Assembly (NCBI RefSeq): GCF_023195925.1
Contig: NZ_JALPRE010000009.1
Span: 372,001-436,000, forward strand
DNA: 64,000 nucleotides
DNA from: Aquimarina acroporae
Lineage (GTDB): Bacteria > Bacteroidota > Bacteroidia > Flavobacteriales > Flavobacteriaceae
Direction of reading: 5' to 3'
Shown one piece after another: positions 57,099-64,000 of this stretch. Position 1 is the first letter of the stretch. Each line of letters begins with the position of its first letter. Position numbers and translations under genes: made by a program. A model generated the notes under the pieces. It was not told where the DNA came from, made no database searches, and saw nothing but the letters and a program-made list of their open reading frames with translations.

Positions 57099-58307
57099 TT
57101 ACTTTTTTTCTAGCAGAGCCATGTAAAACCCGTCATATCCAGATTCATGTGAAAGTACCTTCTTATCTTTTTTGAATGTGAAATCTTTACCACTTTCTGA
57201 AGCAAGAAATTTATTCACCTGTTCTTGATTTTCTGATGGTAAAATAGAGCAGGTAGCATAAACCAGTTTACCTCCTGGTTTTACCATTTTGGAGTAGTTC
57301 TCAAGAATTTCTGCTTGCGTTTTTCTAATTTTATCAAGAAACTCAGGTTGTAATTTCCATTTGGCATCAGGATTTCTGCTTAATACACCCAATCCACTAC
57401 AGGGTGCATCGATAAGAACTCTATCGGCTTTGTTGTGTAATTTTTTAATATCCTTAGTGCTCTCTATTACTCTGGGTTCTATGTTATGGGCACCTGCTCT
57501 TCGCGCTCTTCTTTTAAGTTCTTTAAGCTTATTCGCATAAATATCCATCGCAATAATTTGCCCTTTGTTTTGCATTAAAGCAGCTATGTGTAAAGTTTTT
57601 CCTCCAGCTCCGGCACAAGTGTCTACAATACGCTGCCCTGGTTGCACATCAAGGAAGTTGGCTACTAATTGCGATGATGCATCTTGTACTTCGAACAATC
57701 CATTTTTAAAGGCTTGCGTGGTAAATACGTTTTTTCTTTCAGTAAGTTGAAGAGCTTCAGAATATCCTTTGATAGATTCTGAGTCTATATTCTCATCTAG
57801 CAAGGCATGTTTCAGTTTGTCTCTGGTAGTTTTTAGGGTATTGGTTCTAAGAACTACAGGCGCTTGTTTATTAAGTGCATGTATCTCTTTTTCCCATTTT
57901 TTACCTAATTCTGATTCCCCGAGTTCGTCCATCCAATCAGGAATCGATTCTTTAAACTTTCTTATTTTACTTAATTCGTCAAATCTCCCCTTGATGCGTC
58001 GGGTAGGAGTGTGACCAATCTGTTTCCAATCGGGTAATGTGATACCTCTTAAAGTGGCCCAAACTGCAAAAAGTCGCCATAATTTTTCTCTGGAGAAAGG
58101 TTCTTTTACCTCTGCAATTTCAGCATATAATCTTTTCCATCGTACGATTTCGTATACGGTTTCAGCAACAAAACTACGATCTCGAGATCCCCATCTTTTA
58201 TCCCTCTTTAATAGTTTTTGTACAACTTTATCTGCATACTCACCTTCATTGAAAATTTCATTCAAACCATCAATTACTGCAAAAACCAAGTTTCTATGTA
58301 AACGCAT
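57099..58307 (-). CDS. RsmB/NOL1-NOP2-type rRNA (cytosine-C5) methyltransferase
   Basis: The protein has 402 residues starting MRLHRNLVFAVIDGL at 58307. An N-terminal NusB-like helical region is followed by the SAM-dependent methyltransferase: VDTCAGAGGKTLHIAALM (SAM site), DAPCSGLGVLSRNPDAKWKL (motif IV, with Cys) and VYATCSILPSENQEQV (motif VI, catalytic Cys). It probably methylates 16S rRNA (C967-like), although members vary in target. Confidence 0.9.
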   Translation of the reverse strand: MRLHRNLVFAVIDGLNEIFNEGEYADKVVQKLLKRDKRWGSRDRSFVAETVYEIVRWKRLYAEIAEVKEPFSREKLWRLFAVWATLRGITLPDWKQIGHTPTRRIKGRFDELSKIRKFKESIPDWMDELGESELGKKWEKEIHALNKQAPVVLRTNTLKTTRDKLKHALLDENIDSESIKGYSEALQLTERKNVFTTQAFKNGLFEVQDASSQLVANFLDVQPGQRIVDTCAGAGGKTLHIAALMQNKGQIIAMDIYANKLKELKRRARRAGAHNIEPRVIESTKDIKKLHNKADRVLIDAPCSGLGVLSRNPDAKWKLQPEFLDKIRKTQAEILENYSKMVKPGGKLVYATCSILPSENQEQVNKFLASESGKDFTFKKDKKVLSHESGYDGFYMALLEKK

Positions 58308-58382
58308 CGTGTTATTTTTAAAGGTGTGCAAAGGTAGACCTTTGTAATCAAATACCGTTATATTTGGTCAAAATTGTTCTAT

Positions 58383-59447
58383 ATGCGATCTATAATATTT
58401 GTTTTAGTTGTCTCGTGTTTAATTTCCTGTACTTCAGAAAAGAAAATGATGAATCATAATTTCTCTAGTGTAAATATTGAGGTGCTATATAAAGACTCTG
58501 TGAGTATTCGCGCAATAGATATCTATAAAGATTCTTTGGTAGGCTTTGGTTATGATAAAGGATACGGTTTTTTAGATCTTTCTAACCAGAACGTAGAACT
58601 TCATCAATTTGAATTGGATCAAGATACTATCGAAAAGAAAAATTGGGTCGCTCAACAACGTGCTGTGGTATTTAAGGATGATTATTTTTTTAGTTTAGGT
58701 ATCGGTGCACCTGCCAGGTTAAGAAAAGTGAATATAGATAGTAAAGCGGAAGAAATAGTGTATGTTGAAAACCATGAAAAATCATTTTATGATGCTATCG
58801 CTTTTTGGAATACTAAGGAAGGAATTGCCATGGGAGACCCAACCGATGCATGTTTGTCTATAATTATTACCAGAGATGGAGGAAAATCATGGCAGAAGGT
58901 GTCATGTGATAATTTACCTCAAACTGTAGATGGAGAAACAGCTTTTGCGGCAAGTAATGGGAATATCGCGATAAAAGGAGATCATACCTGGATCGTTTCG
59001 GGAGGAATGCAATCAAGAGTATTTTACTCATCCGATAAAGGAATTACTTGGAGTGTTGTTGATACCCCTATGCTTCAAGGGAGTAACACGACCGGAGCAT
59101 ATGCAGTAGCTTTTTATGATGAACATCACGGAGCAATAATTGGTGGAGATTATACTAAACCCAGATTAAATAAAGGGAACAAGATTATGACTAATGATGG
59201 AGGTAAGTCCTGGCAGTTAATCGCAGAAGGAGAAGAACCGGGCTACAAAAGTTGTGTGCGTTATGTTCCCAATGGAGGAGCGAAGGAGTTGGTAGCTGTT
59301 GGTTTTACAGGTATAACGATATCTAATGATTCTGGAAATACATGGAAAGAGCTAAGCAAAGAGGGATTTTATACGTTAAGATTTATAAATGATAGTATAG
59401 CCATTACTGCGGGTAAAGGGAGAATAGCAAAGCTTACATTTAAATAA
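58383..59447 (+). CDS. YCF48/BNR-like beta-propeller lipoprotein
   Basis: The protein has 354 residues with lipobox LISC (Cys16); the ATG at 58383 is chosen for that signal. Repeated sialidase-type Asp-box units occur (TRDGGKSWQKV, SSDKGITWSVV, TNDGGKSWQLI, SNDSGNTWKEL), each in a propeller blade, as in YCF48/HCF136-like proteins. Bacterial relatives are commonly labelled oxidoreductases without proof. It ends at a hairpin terminator and is convergent with the sigma operon. Confidence 0.85.
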   Translation: MRSIIFVLVVSCLISCTSEKKMMNHNFSSVNIEVLYKDSVSIRAIDIYKDSLVGFGYDKGYGFLDLSNQNVELHQFELDQDTIEKKNWVAQQRAVVFKDDYFFSLGIGAPARLRKVNIDSKAEEIVYVENHEKSFYDAIAFWNTKEGIAMGDPTDACLSIIITRDGGKSWQKVSCDNLPQTVDGETAFAASNGNIAIKGDHTWIVSGGMQSRVFYSSDKGITWSVVDTPMLQGSNTTGAYAVAFYDEHHGAIIGGDYTKPRLNKGNKIMTNDGGKSWQLIAEGEEPGYKSCVRYVPNGGAKELVAVGFTGITISNDSGNTWKELSKEGFYTLRFINDSIAITAGKGRIAKLTFK

Positions 59448-59448
59448 A

Positions 59449-59469
59449 AAAGAGGCTTTTCGCCTCTTT
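59449..59469. terminator. Bidirectional terminator
   Basis: An 8-bp stem AAAGAGGC/GCCTCTTT (59449-59456 with 59462-59469) with loop TTTTC lies between the YCF48-like gene and the convergent sigma-operon end. Confidence 0.8.
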
Positions 59470-59479
59470 GTATCTATAT

Positions 59480-59929
59480 TCAGTTTTTTCTTTTCCGTTG
59501 TTCTCGAATTCTTTGTAGTATTCTTTTGTTAAAATCTGCTTCCGCTTTTATTAATCGCAGAATCTTTTTATTAGGTATTACTTTTTGCAAATTGGTAATT
59601 AATTTTTTTCTGGCTTGGGACTTTTGTTGTTCAATGTCCATATAATTTGCAAGAAAATCTCCCGCTTGTTTATCGCTAAGGCCTTCAAATCCATCATTAG
59701 TTTCTTTAAGGTTCCTGATCAACCTACGATTATTACCTTTTAATTCATCCATCGTTTGCTCATGAGCATTGTAGATAGGCCAAAACTGTTGAGCTTCTTT
59801 GGGTGTTAAATCTAATTTTTCTGTTATGTACGCTATTTTATGAGCTTTCATTCTTTCTCTTGGGCCTTTTTGGGCAAAAGAACTTATGCTAAAAAAAACT
59901 AAACAAATAAGTGTAATTATCTTTTTCAT
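59480..59929 (-). CDS. Periplasmic Spy/LTXXQ-like sensor of the ECF sigma operon
   Basis: The protein has 149 residues with a signal peptide (1-19, ending SFAQ) and an all-helical, charged body with the LTPKEAQQFWPIYNAHEQ motif of the Spy/CpxP-like (LTxxQ) family. In Flavobacteriia such proteins are labelled sensors of ECF-type sigma factors. It is the third gene after sigma and anti-sigma (32 bp spacing), so it probably monitors envelope stress or misfolded protein. Confidence 0.82.
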   Translation of the reverse strand: MKKIITLICLVFFSISSFAQKGPRERMKAHKIAYITEKLDLTPKEAQQFWPIYNAHEQTMDELKGNNRRLIRNLKETNDGFEGLSDKQAGDFLANYMDIEQQKSQARKKLITNLQKVIPNKKILRLIKAEADFNKRILQRIREQRKRKN

Positions 59930-59961
59930 TATGCTATTATTTCAATATTAGGGCGTGTGAT

Positions 59962-60492
59962 TTATTCTACAAATATAATTTCATCGGTTAAATCCTCTTC
60001 AGAGATATACTCCAATAATTCTTCTTCATTTACTATTTCTTCTTCAAACGATGCTGTATAGTTAATGTCTTCCTCAAAAAGAGAAGCAATTTCCTGATCG
60101 CTTAATTCTATGTTTCCTTCAGTGATATACTCGTGTATATCGGCAATTTGGATAGCATTAAAATCAAGTTGGGTTTTCTTATCGATAGATAAGGAAATAA
60201 TAATCGCGATCATAGCTGCTATACCCGATAGGTATAACATGTTTCTACGAGAGAATAGCGTTATGACTTTTCCTTTATTTCTTTCTGTGGCTATATGCTG
60301 TTCAAGACGTTTATCGAAATTATCGAAGTAATTTTCTGGTACTTTAAAGCCAGAAGCTGTCTTGGTATTGGGTATTAGGTTTTCTTTCTCTTCGGAAGAT
60401 ATTGCTTTTGCAAGTCTATCTTCAAAAGAATCGAAGTAGTTTTCTGGAACCTTAAAACCTCTGTTGTTTTTATGTAACTTATCTTTTTTCAC
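59962..60492 (-). CDS. Single-pass anti-sigma-factor-like protein
   Basis: The protein has 176 residues. The cytoplasmic N-terminus carries two copies of a GFKVPENYFD(S/N)F box (about 12-24 and 48-60), then one transmembrane helix (about 85-102) and a very acidic C-terminal periplasmic part. Its place between the ECF sigma gene (31 bp) and the sensor gene fits an anti-sigma factor, although no ZAS domain is visible. Confidence 0.75.
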   Translation of the reverse strand: MKKDKLHKNNRGFKVPENYFDSFEDRLAKAISSEEKENLIPNTKTASGFKVPENYFDNFDKRLEQHIATERNKGKVITLFSRRNMLYLSGIAAMIAIIISLSIDKKTQLDFNAIQIADIHEYITEGNIELSDQEIASLFEEDINYTASFEEEIVNEEELLEYISEEDLTDEIIFVE

Positions 60493-60523
60493 TATATATA
60501 AGACTATCTGAGTATCAAATGGT

Positions 60524-61072
60524 TTAACCTTCTTTTAAAAATTCTTCAATTTTTTTGGTAGCAAGGTGATATGACGCTTTTAAAGCCCCTTCACTGGTCT
60601 CCAGAATTTCTGAAATCTCTTTATATTTTAATTCTTGAAAATACTTCATATTAAATACTTGTTGTTGCTTTTGAGGTAATGTAGCTACCGCCTTTTGCAA
60701 TTTTAATTGTATTTCATCTCCTTCATAATATATATCGGCTTCCAAATTTTGTACCAACTGCTGACTTAGTTCTTCGGTACTTATGTTAAATTTTTTAGCT
60801 TTTTGATTTAAGAACGTTATAGATTCGTTTGTTGCAATTCGGTATAACCAGGAATACAATTTGCTATCGCCTTTAAATTTACCAATGTTCTTATATACCT
60901 TAATAAATACGTTCTGTAAAATATCATCGGTATCGTCATGACTTTTGACCATATTACGTATATGCCAGTAGAGTCGTTGTTTATACAAACTTACCAACTT
61001 GCTAAAGGCAGCATTAATATCTCCATTAGATTGTAAAGAGGAGAGTAAACTTTCTTCTTCTGTAATATTCAA
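60524..61072 (-). CDS. ECF-family RNA polymerase sigma factor
   Basis: The protein has 182 residues. Region 2 (DDTDDILQNVFIKVYKNIGKFKGDSKLYSWLYRIATNESITFLN, about 45-90) and region 4 (LPQKQQQVFNMKYFQELKYKEISEILETSEGALKASYHLATKKI) are complete. It heads a sigma/anti-sigma/sensor operon typical of Flavobacteriia. The tandem small-RNA genes lie directly upstream on the other strand, so the shared interval may contain promoters read by this or the main sigma factor. Confidence 0.95.
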   Translation of the reverse strand: MNITEEESLLSSLQSNGDINAAFSKLVSLYKQRLYWHIRNMVKSHDDTDDILQNVFIKVYKNIGKFKGDSKLYSWLYRIATNESITFLNQKAKKFNISTEELSQQLVQNLEADIYYEGDEIQLKLQKAVATLPQKQQQVFNMKYFQELKYKEISEILETSEGALKASYHLATKKIEEFLKEG

Positions 61073-61254
61073 TGATAAACTCTTTTTTGATTAGTAATAG
61101 AAGTTCGATTATACTCTTTAGACTAATGTACATAAAAAAGGTTTAATCTGCTGTAAGAAAAAGTTGAAATGATATTATTTTGTAGGAAAAATGTAAGAAT
61201 AAATGTTAAAAATGATGTTTATTTACGTTTTTTATAGATAAAATGCATTTTTTA

Positions 61255-61285
61255 TTTGGAGAATTGGAAAAAAGCAGTATCTTTA
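61255..61285 (+). promoter_or_regulatory. Promoter of small RNA copy 1
   Basis: TTTG (61255-61258), a 19-bp spacer and TATCTTTA (61278-61285) match the Bacteroidota consensus TTTG-N19-TAnnTTTG except for the last base. Transcription should start near 61290-61293. Confidence 0.85.
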
Positions 61286-61289
61286 CACT

Positions 61290-61426
61290 GTAATAATGAA
61301 TTAACGCTTTCATTTCCCCCAAGATGAAAGTTCTTTAATAAGAGTGAGTTTTAATTTTAGAGTAAGCCCCTAAATTAAGATGATTTGTGTGAAGAGAAAG
61401 AGTGCAACAGCACTCTTTTTTCTTTT
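61290..61426 (+). ncRNA. Candidate tandem small RNA, copy 1 (about 135 nt)
   Basis: The predicted transcript has three hairpins. Hairpin 1 has stem CTTTCAT/ATGAAAG (61307-61313 with 61324-61330) and loop TTCCCCCAAG. Hairpin 2 is TTAATTTTAG/CTAAATTAA (61351-61360 with 61370-61378, one bulged T) with loop AGTAAGCCC. Hairpin 3 is the terminator (61397-61405 with 61410-61418, loop AACA) followed by TTTCTTTT. Both C-runs sit in loops, as in C-rich trans-acting sRNAs. No plausible ORF fits. I cannot match it to a named RNA family. Confidence 0.75.
61397..61426 (+). terminator. Terminator of small RNA copy 1
   Basis: A 9-bp perfect stem AAAGAGTGC/GCACTCTTT with tetraloop AACA is followed by TTTCTTTT. 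Confidence 0.85.
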
Positions 61427-61536
61427 ATATACTTTTTGGTAGAATTTTAAAAAGTAAGAAAAAGACTACATTAATGTGTTTTTTAAGTTATTTAAACGTT
61501 AAAAAACAATATTTTTTAGATAAAATGCATTTTTTA

Positions 61537-61567
61537 TTTGGAGAATTAAAAAAAAGCAGTATCTTTA
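61537..61567 (+). promoter_or_regulatory. Promoter of small RNA copy 2
   Basis: It has the same TTTG-N19-TATCTTTA as copy 1, with only GG-to-AA changes in the spacer, so both copies should be independently transcribed. Confidence 0.85.
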
Positions 61568-61571
61568 CACT

Positions 61572-61708
61572 GTAATAATGAATTAACACTTTCATTTCCC
61601 CCAAGATGAAAGTTCCTTAATAAGAGTGAGTTTTAATTTTAGAGTAAGCCCCTAAATTAAGATGATTTGTGTGAAGAGAAAGAGTGCAATAGCACTCTTT
61701 TTTCTTTT
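61572..61708 (+). ncRNA. Candidate tandem small RNA, copy 2 (about 135 nt)
   Basis: The same three hairpins as copy 1. Of the three differences inside the transcript, one keeps a pair (G-U at the base of hairpin 1 in copy 1 becomes A-U here), one lies in a linker and one in the terminator tetraloop (AATA). Both C-rich loops are unchanged. The 3' end lies about 25 bp before the end of the convergent ABC transporter gene. Confidence 0.75.
61679..61708 (+). terminator. Terminator of small RNA copy 2
   Basis: A 9-bp stem AAAGAGTGC/GCACTCTTT with tetraloop AATA is followed by TTTCTTTT. It may also stop minus-strand transcripts. Confidence 0.85.
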
Positions 61709-61732
61709 TATATATTTGATAATCAAATGTTT

Positions 61733-63562
61733 TTACTCAAAGGACTGCATGGTAACCAATTTCTGATAAACACCATTTTTAGAAGTAAGTTCGTCGTGAG
61801 TTCCTTTTTCGACGATTTTTCCTTTTTGCATTACAACGATTAAATCTGAATTTTGTATTGTAGATAATCGATGAGCGATAACAATACTGGTTCTGTTTTT
61901 CATCATATTCTCTAATGCAGACTGCACCAAACGCTCACTTTCTGTATCTAAGGCAGAAGTGGCTTCGTCCAAAATCATGATAGGAGGGTTCTTTAATACT
62001 GCCCGAGCTATCGATAAACGTTGTTTTTGCCCGCCACTTAATTTGTTACCGCTATCACCTATATTGGTATCGATACCATTGGGTAGGTCTTTTACAAATT
62101 CCCAGGCATTAGCAACTTTTAAAGCGTCGATAATTTCGGTATCAGATGCATTTTCATCACCGATTAATAAGTTATTGCGTACAGTATCATTAAATAGAAT
62201 AGAATCTTGAGTTACTAAGCCCATAAGTCCACGTAACGATTCTTTTTTCAGGCCTTTAATATCAATACCATCTATTTTTATGGCTCCTTTATTAACGTCA
62301 TAAAATCGGGTGACCAAATTGGCTATGGTAGATTTTCCACTTCCAGACTGCCCCACCAAAGCCACAGAACTACCTTTGGGAACCGTGAGATTAAAGTCAT
62401 TTAAAACATACTCATCTTCATATTTAAAAGAAATGTGATCTATAGCAATTTCAGAACTGAAATCTTTTTTACTTTTTGCATCGATCTTATCTTTAAGAGG
62501 AGATTCTGTACCCAGTACTTCCAGTACACGTTCTGCTGCTGCATTTCCTCTTTTTACTCCATAACTAGCTTTTGATATTGCCTTGGCGGGAGTAAGAATA
62601 TTATAGGCTAACCCCATATAAGCAAAAAACTCTGCTGCTTTTAGAGTTCCTTCGATAAATACCATTTTTCCTCCAAACCAAAGTAGTACAGCGATTACGC
62701 AAATACCTAGAAACTCACTGGTAGGAGAAGCTAGATTTTGTCGATTCAATAAAGAATTGGAAAATTTATAGAACCTTCCAGTAGATTCTTGAAACTTAGA
62801 TGTAAATATTTTTTCTGCATTAAAGCCTTTAATCACTTTTAAACCACCAAGTGTTTCTTCAACAATAGACAAAAAATGCCCCTGTTCTTCCTGTACTTTT
62901 CCAGATTTCCGTTTTAATGATTTCCCAATTAAAGAGATTAAAAATCCAGAAACGGGAATGAATATAAATACAAAAATTGTGAGCTTTACGCTTATACCAA
63001 ACATCATGATAATAGTAAAAAGAATCATAAGAGGTTCTCGTACTATCAATTCTAGTATAGAAAGAAAAGAATGTTGAATTTCTAAAACATCAGAGGTAAC
63101 TCTGGCAATTACATCTCCTTTTCTTTTTTCAGAGAAATAATGCAATGGCAAGTCTATAACTTTATGATACAGCTCGTTTCTGATATCTTTTAATACACCA
63201 TTTCTTAAAAAGGTGATGAAGTACATGGCTAGGTAGTTAGACAGGTTTTTTAGTAAAAACATAATGATAACCAAGGCTACCATAGCGGTTAGTACATAAA
63301 TTTCTCCTTCTTGCTCAGACTTTTGGGTGATAAAAAAGTTGGAGTAATCCATCAAATAATCCTTCAGGTCTCCCATAGCCCCACTCCAGATAGGTTTTTG
63401 TGTAACCGGTTCTGTCTCTTTTAGTAGTACACTAAGCATTGGGATTAGCGAAATAAAAGAGAGCGTACCGAATAAAGCATAAAATATGTTACTGATAATG
63501 TTTAGAATTCCGTAAATTCTGTAGGGTTTCGCAAAGCGAAGAATTTGTTTAAAGTAATTCAT
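61733..63562 (-). CDS. MsbA-like ABC transporter (fused permease and ATPase)
   Basis: The protein has 609 residues with six membrane helices in the first 330 residues and a nucleotide-binding domain at about 360-605: Walker A GQSGSGKST, Q-loop VTQDS, signature LSGGQKQRLSIARA, Walker B IMILDEATSALD and H-loop IAHRLST. Half-transporters of this type dimerise and flip lipid A or other lipids, or export drugs. The gene lies between the sRNA pair and a phosphohexomutase gene. Confidence 0.93.
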   Translation of the reverse strand: MNYFKQILRFAKPYRIYGILNIISNIFYALFGTLSFISLIPMLSVLLKETEPVTQKPIWSGAMGDLKDYLMDYSNFFITQKSEQEGEIYVLTAMVALVIIMFLLKNLSNYLAMYFITFLRNGVLKDIRNELYHKVIDLPLHYFSEKRKGDVIARVTSDVLEIQHSFLSILELIVREPLMILFTIIMMFGISVKLTIFVFIFIPVSGFLISLIGKSLKRKSGKVQEEQGHFLSIVEETLGGLKVIKGFNAEKIFTSKFQESTGRFYKFSNSLLNRQNLASPTSEFLGICVIAVLLWFGGKMVFIEGTLKAAEFFAYMGLAYNILTPAKAISKASYGVKRGNAAAERVLEVLGTESPLKDKIDAKSKKDFSSEIAIDHISFKYEDEYVLNDFNLTVPKGSSVALVGQSGSGKSTIANLVTRFYDVNKGAIKIDGIDIKGLKKESLRGLMGLVTQDSILFNDTVRNNLLIGDENASDTEIIDALKVANAWEFVKDLPNGIDTNIGDSGNKLSGGQKQRLSIARAVLKNPPIMILDEATSALDTESERLVQSALENMMKNRTSIVIAHRLSTIQNSDLIVVMQKGKIVEKGTHDELTSKNGVYQKLVTMQSFE

Positions 63563-63593
63563 TCAAATATGTGAACAGCAACATATGCTGTTA

Positions 63594-64000
63594 TTAAGTT
63601 AATTGTAAATCTTTTTTGATAGCGTTAATTTTACTATCCAGTTTTTGTTCCACAGTATTAAAATCTGACAAATCGTCAAGATTTTCCTGCACACTCATGT
63701 AAAATTTAATTTTTGGTTCTGTACCACTTGGTCGTGCTGCCACTTTGCTTCCAGACTCGGTATAGAATATAAGTACGTTCGATTTTGGAATATCAATAGT
63801 ACTTTCAGTATGATCTTGAATATTTTTGGCAATACTTGTTTGGTAATCTTCGATTAGTACAACTTTTTCATCATTAATATGAGTAGGAGGGTTGTTTCTT
63901 AAATCGATCATGGTTTGTTTGATCTCTGCAGCACCATCCATTCCTTTTTTAACCAATGATACTAAACTCTCTTTGTAGAACCCGTATTCTTTATATAGAG
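63594..64000 (-). CDS. Phosphoglucomutase/phosphomannomutase, 5' part beyond window
   Basis: The frame is open to the window end (LYKEYGFYKESLVSLV precedes the first in-window start-like codon), so this is the C-terminal fragment of about 135 residues. SKVAARPSGTEPKIKFY is the phosphate-binding loop of domain 4 in alpha-D-phosphohexomutases. It interconverts hexose 1- and 6-phosphates and so links to the UDP-glucose needed by the trehalose synthase. It is 31 bp upstream of the ABC transporter, probably one operon. Confidence 0.92.
   Translation of the reverse strand, partial: LYKEYGFYKESLVSLVKKGMDGAAEIKQTMIDLRNNPPTHINDEKVVLIEDYQTSIAKNIQDHTESTIDIPKSNVLIFYTESGSKVAARPSGTEPKIKFYMSVQENLDDLSDFNTVEQKLDSKINAIKKDLQLT

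Larger units (their letters stand above)
61235..61426 (+). repeat. 192-bp direct repeat, copy 1 (small-RNA gene unit)
   Basis: It matches 61517-61708 at 187 of 192 positions without gaps (offset 282). The differences are at 61266, 61267, 61306, 61334 and 61408. The unit contains promoter, transcript and terminator. Confidence 0.95.
61517..61708 (+). repeat. 192-bp direct repeat, copy 2 (small-RNA gene unit)
   Basis: This is the second copy, 282 bp after the first and separated from it by 90 bp of unrelated AT-rich DNA. The match ends exactly at the terminator T-tract. Confidence 0.95.

Noticed and set aside
61380-61442. 20-codon frame MICVKRKSATALFF at the 3' end of small RNA copy 1
   Set aside because: It runs through the terminator hairpin and T-tract, and copy 2 diverges in its end, so it is a by-product of the terminator sequence.

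Overview
The window is a 64 kb, strongly AT-rich, chromosome-like stretch from a member of the Bacteroidota, most likely a marine Flavobacteriaceae of the Aquimarina type (an inference from overall look, not a match). The signs are: a secreted alpha-amylase with a type IX secretion sorting domain, an STN/TonB-dependent receptor followed by a DUF4249 lipoprotein, promoters of the TTTG-N19-TAnnTTTG form, almost no Shine-Dalgarno sequences, and a purL/fadBA/ECF-sigma/MsbA gene set typical of the family. No insertion sequence, prophage, CRISPR array, tRNA or rRNA was found.

Layout. 1-24 kb is a patchwork of mostly single, forward-strand accessory genes. It holds a cut DUF2071 gene, several alpha/beta hydrolases, small lipoproteins, a ribosomal protein bS21 paralogue beside a cold-shock protein, an LRR protein, two DinB-like proteins, an RDD membrane protein, a SDR/AraC pair, two Crp/Fnr regulators (one beside a reductase gene broken by a stop codon, one beside a DoxX-like gene), a sugar O-acetylesterase, a MerR/TipA-type regulator and an M28 peptidase. 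24.6-31.1 kb is a four-gene surface operon: secreted protein, STN-TonB receptor, DUF4249 lipoprotein and a macroglobulin-like protein. 31.2-34.1 kb holds two reverse-strand exported proteins that share an NTF2-like tail. 34.2-42.7 kb concerns glucan and trehalose: MFS transporter, TPS-TPP fusion, divergent GH15 enzyme, CBM9-like lipoprotein and secreted GH13 amylase. 43.3 kb encodes a lipoprotein with a phospholipase A2-like Cys/His-Asp core. 44.2-52.1 kb is a fatty-acid beta-oxidation regulon (acyl-CoA dehydrogenase, thiolase, FadB-type protein, MarR regulator, acyl-CoA ligase). 52.3-64 kb holds purL, two small membrane proteins, an rRNA m5C methyltransferase, a YCF48-like lipoprotein, an ECF sigma/anti-sigma/sensor operon, an MsbA-like ABC transporter and the end of a phosphohexomutase.

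The most interesting signal is non-coding. Between the ECF sigma gene and the ABC transporter lie two 192-bp direct copies (282-bp period, 5 differences). Each has a near-ideal Bacteroidota promoter, two hairpins with C-runs in their loops and a rho-independent terminator: a tandem pair of roughly 135-nt small RNAs. Other points are an identical 12-bp palindrome upstream of marR and of the acyl-CoA ligase gene (a predicted MarR operator), a bS21 paralogue with His at position 54, an esterase-fold protein with Glu at the nucleophile position, a 25-bp element shared by two distant divergent intergenic regions, and an MFS gene with no standard start codon for its first helix.
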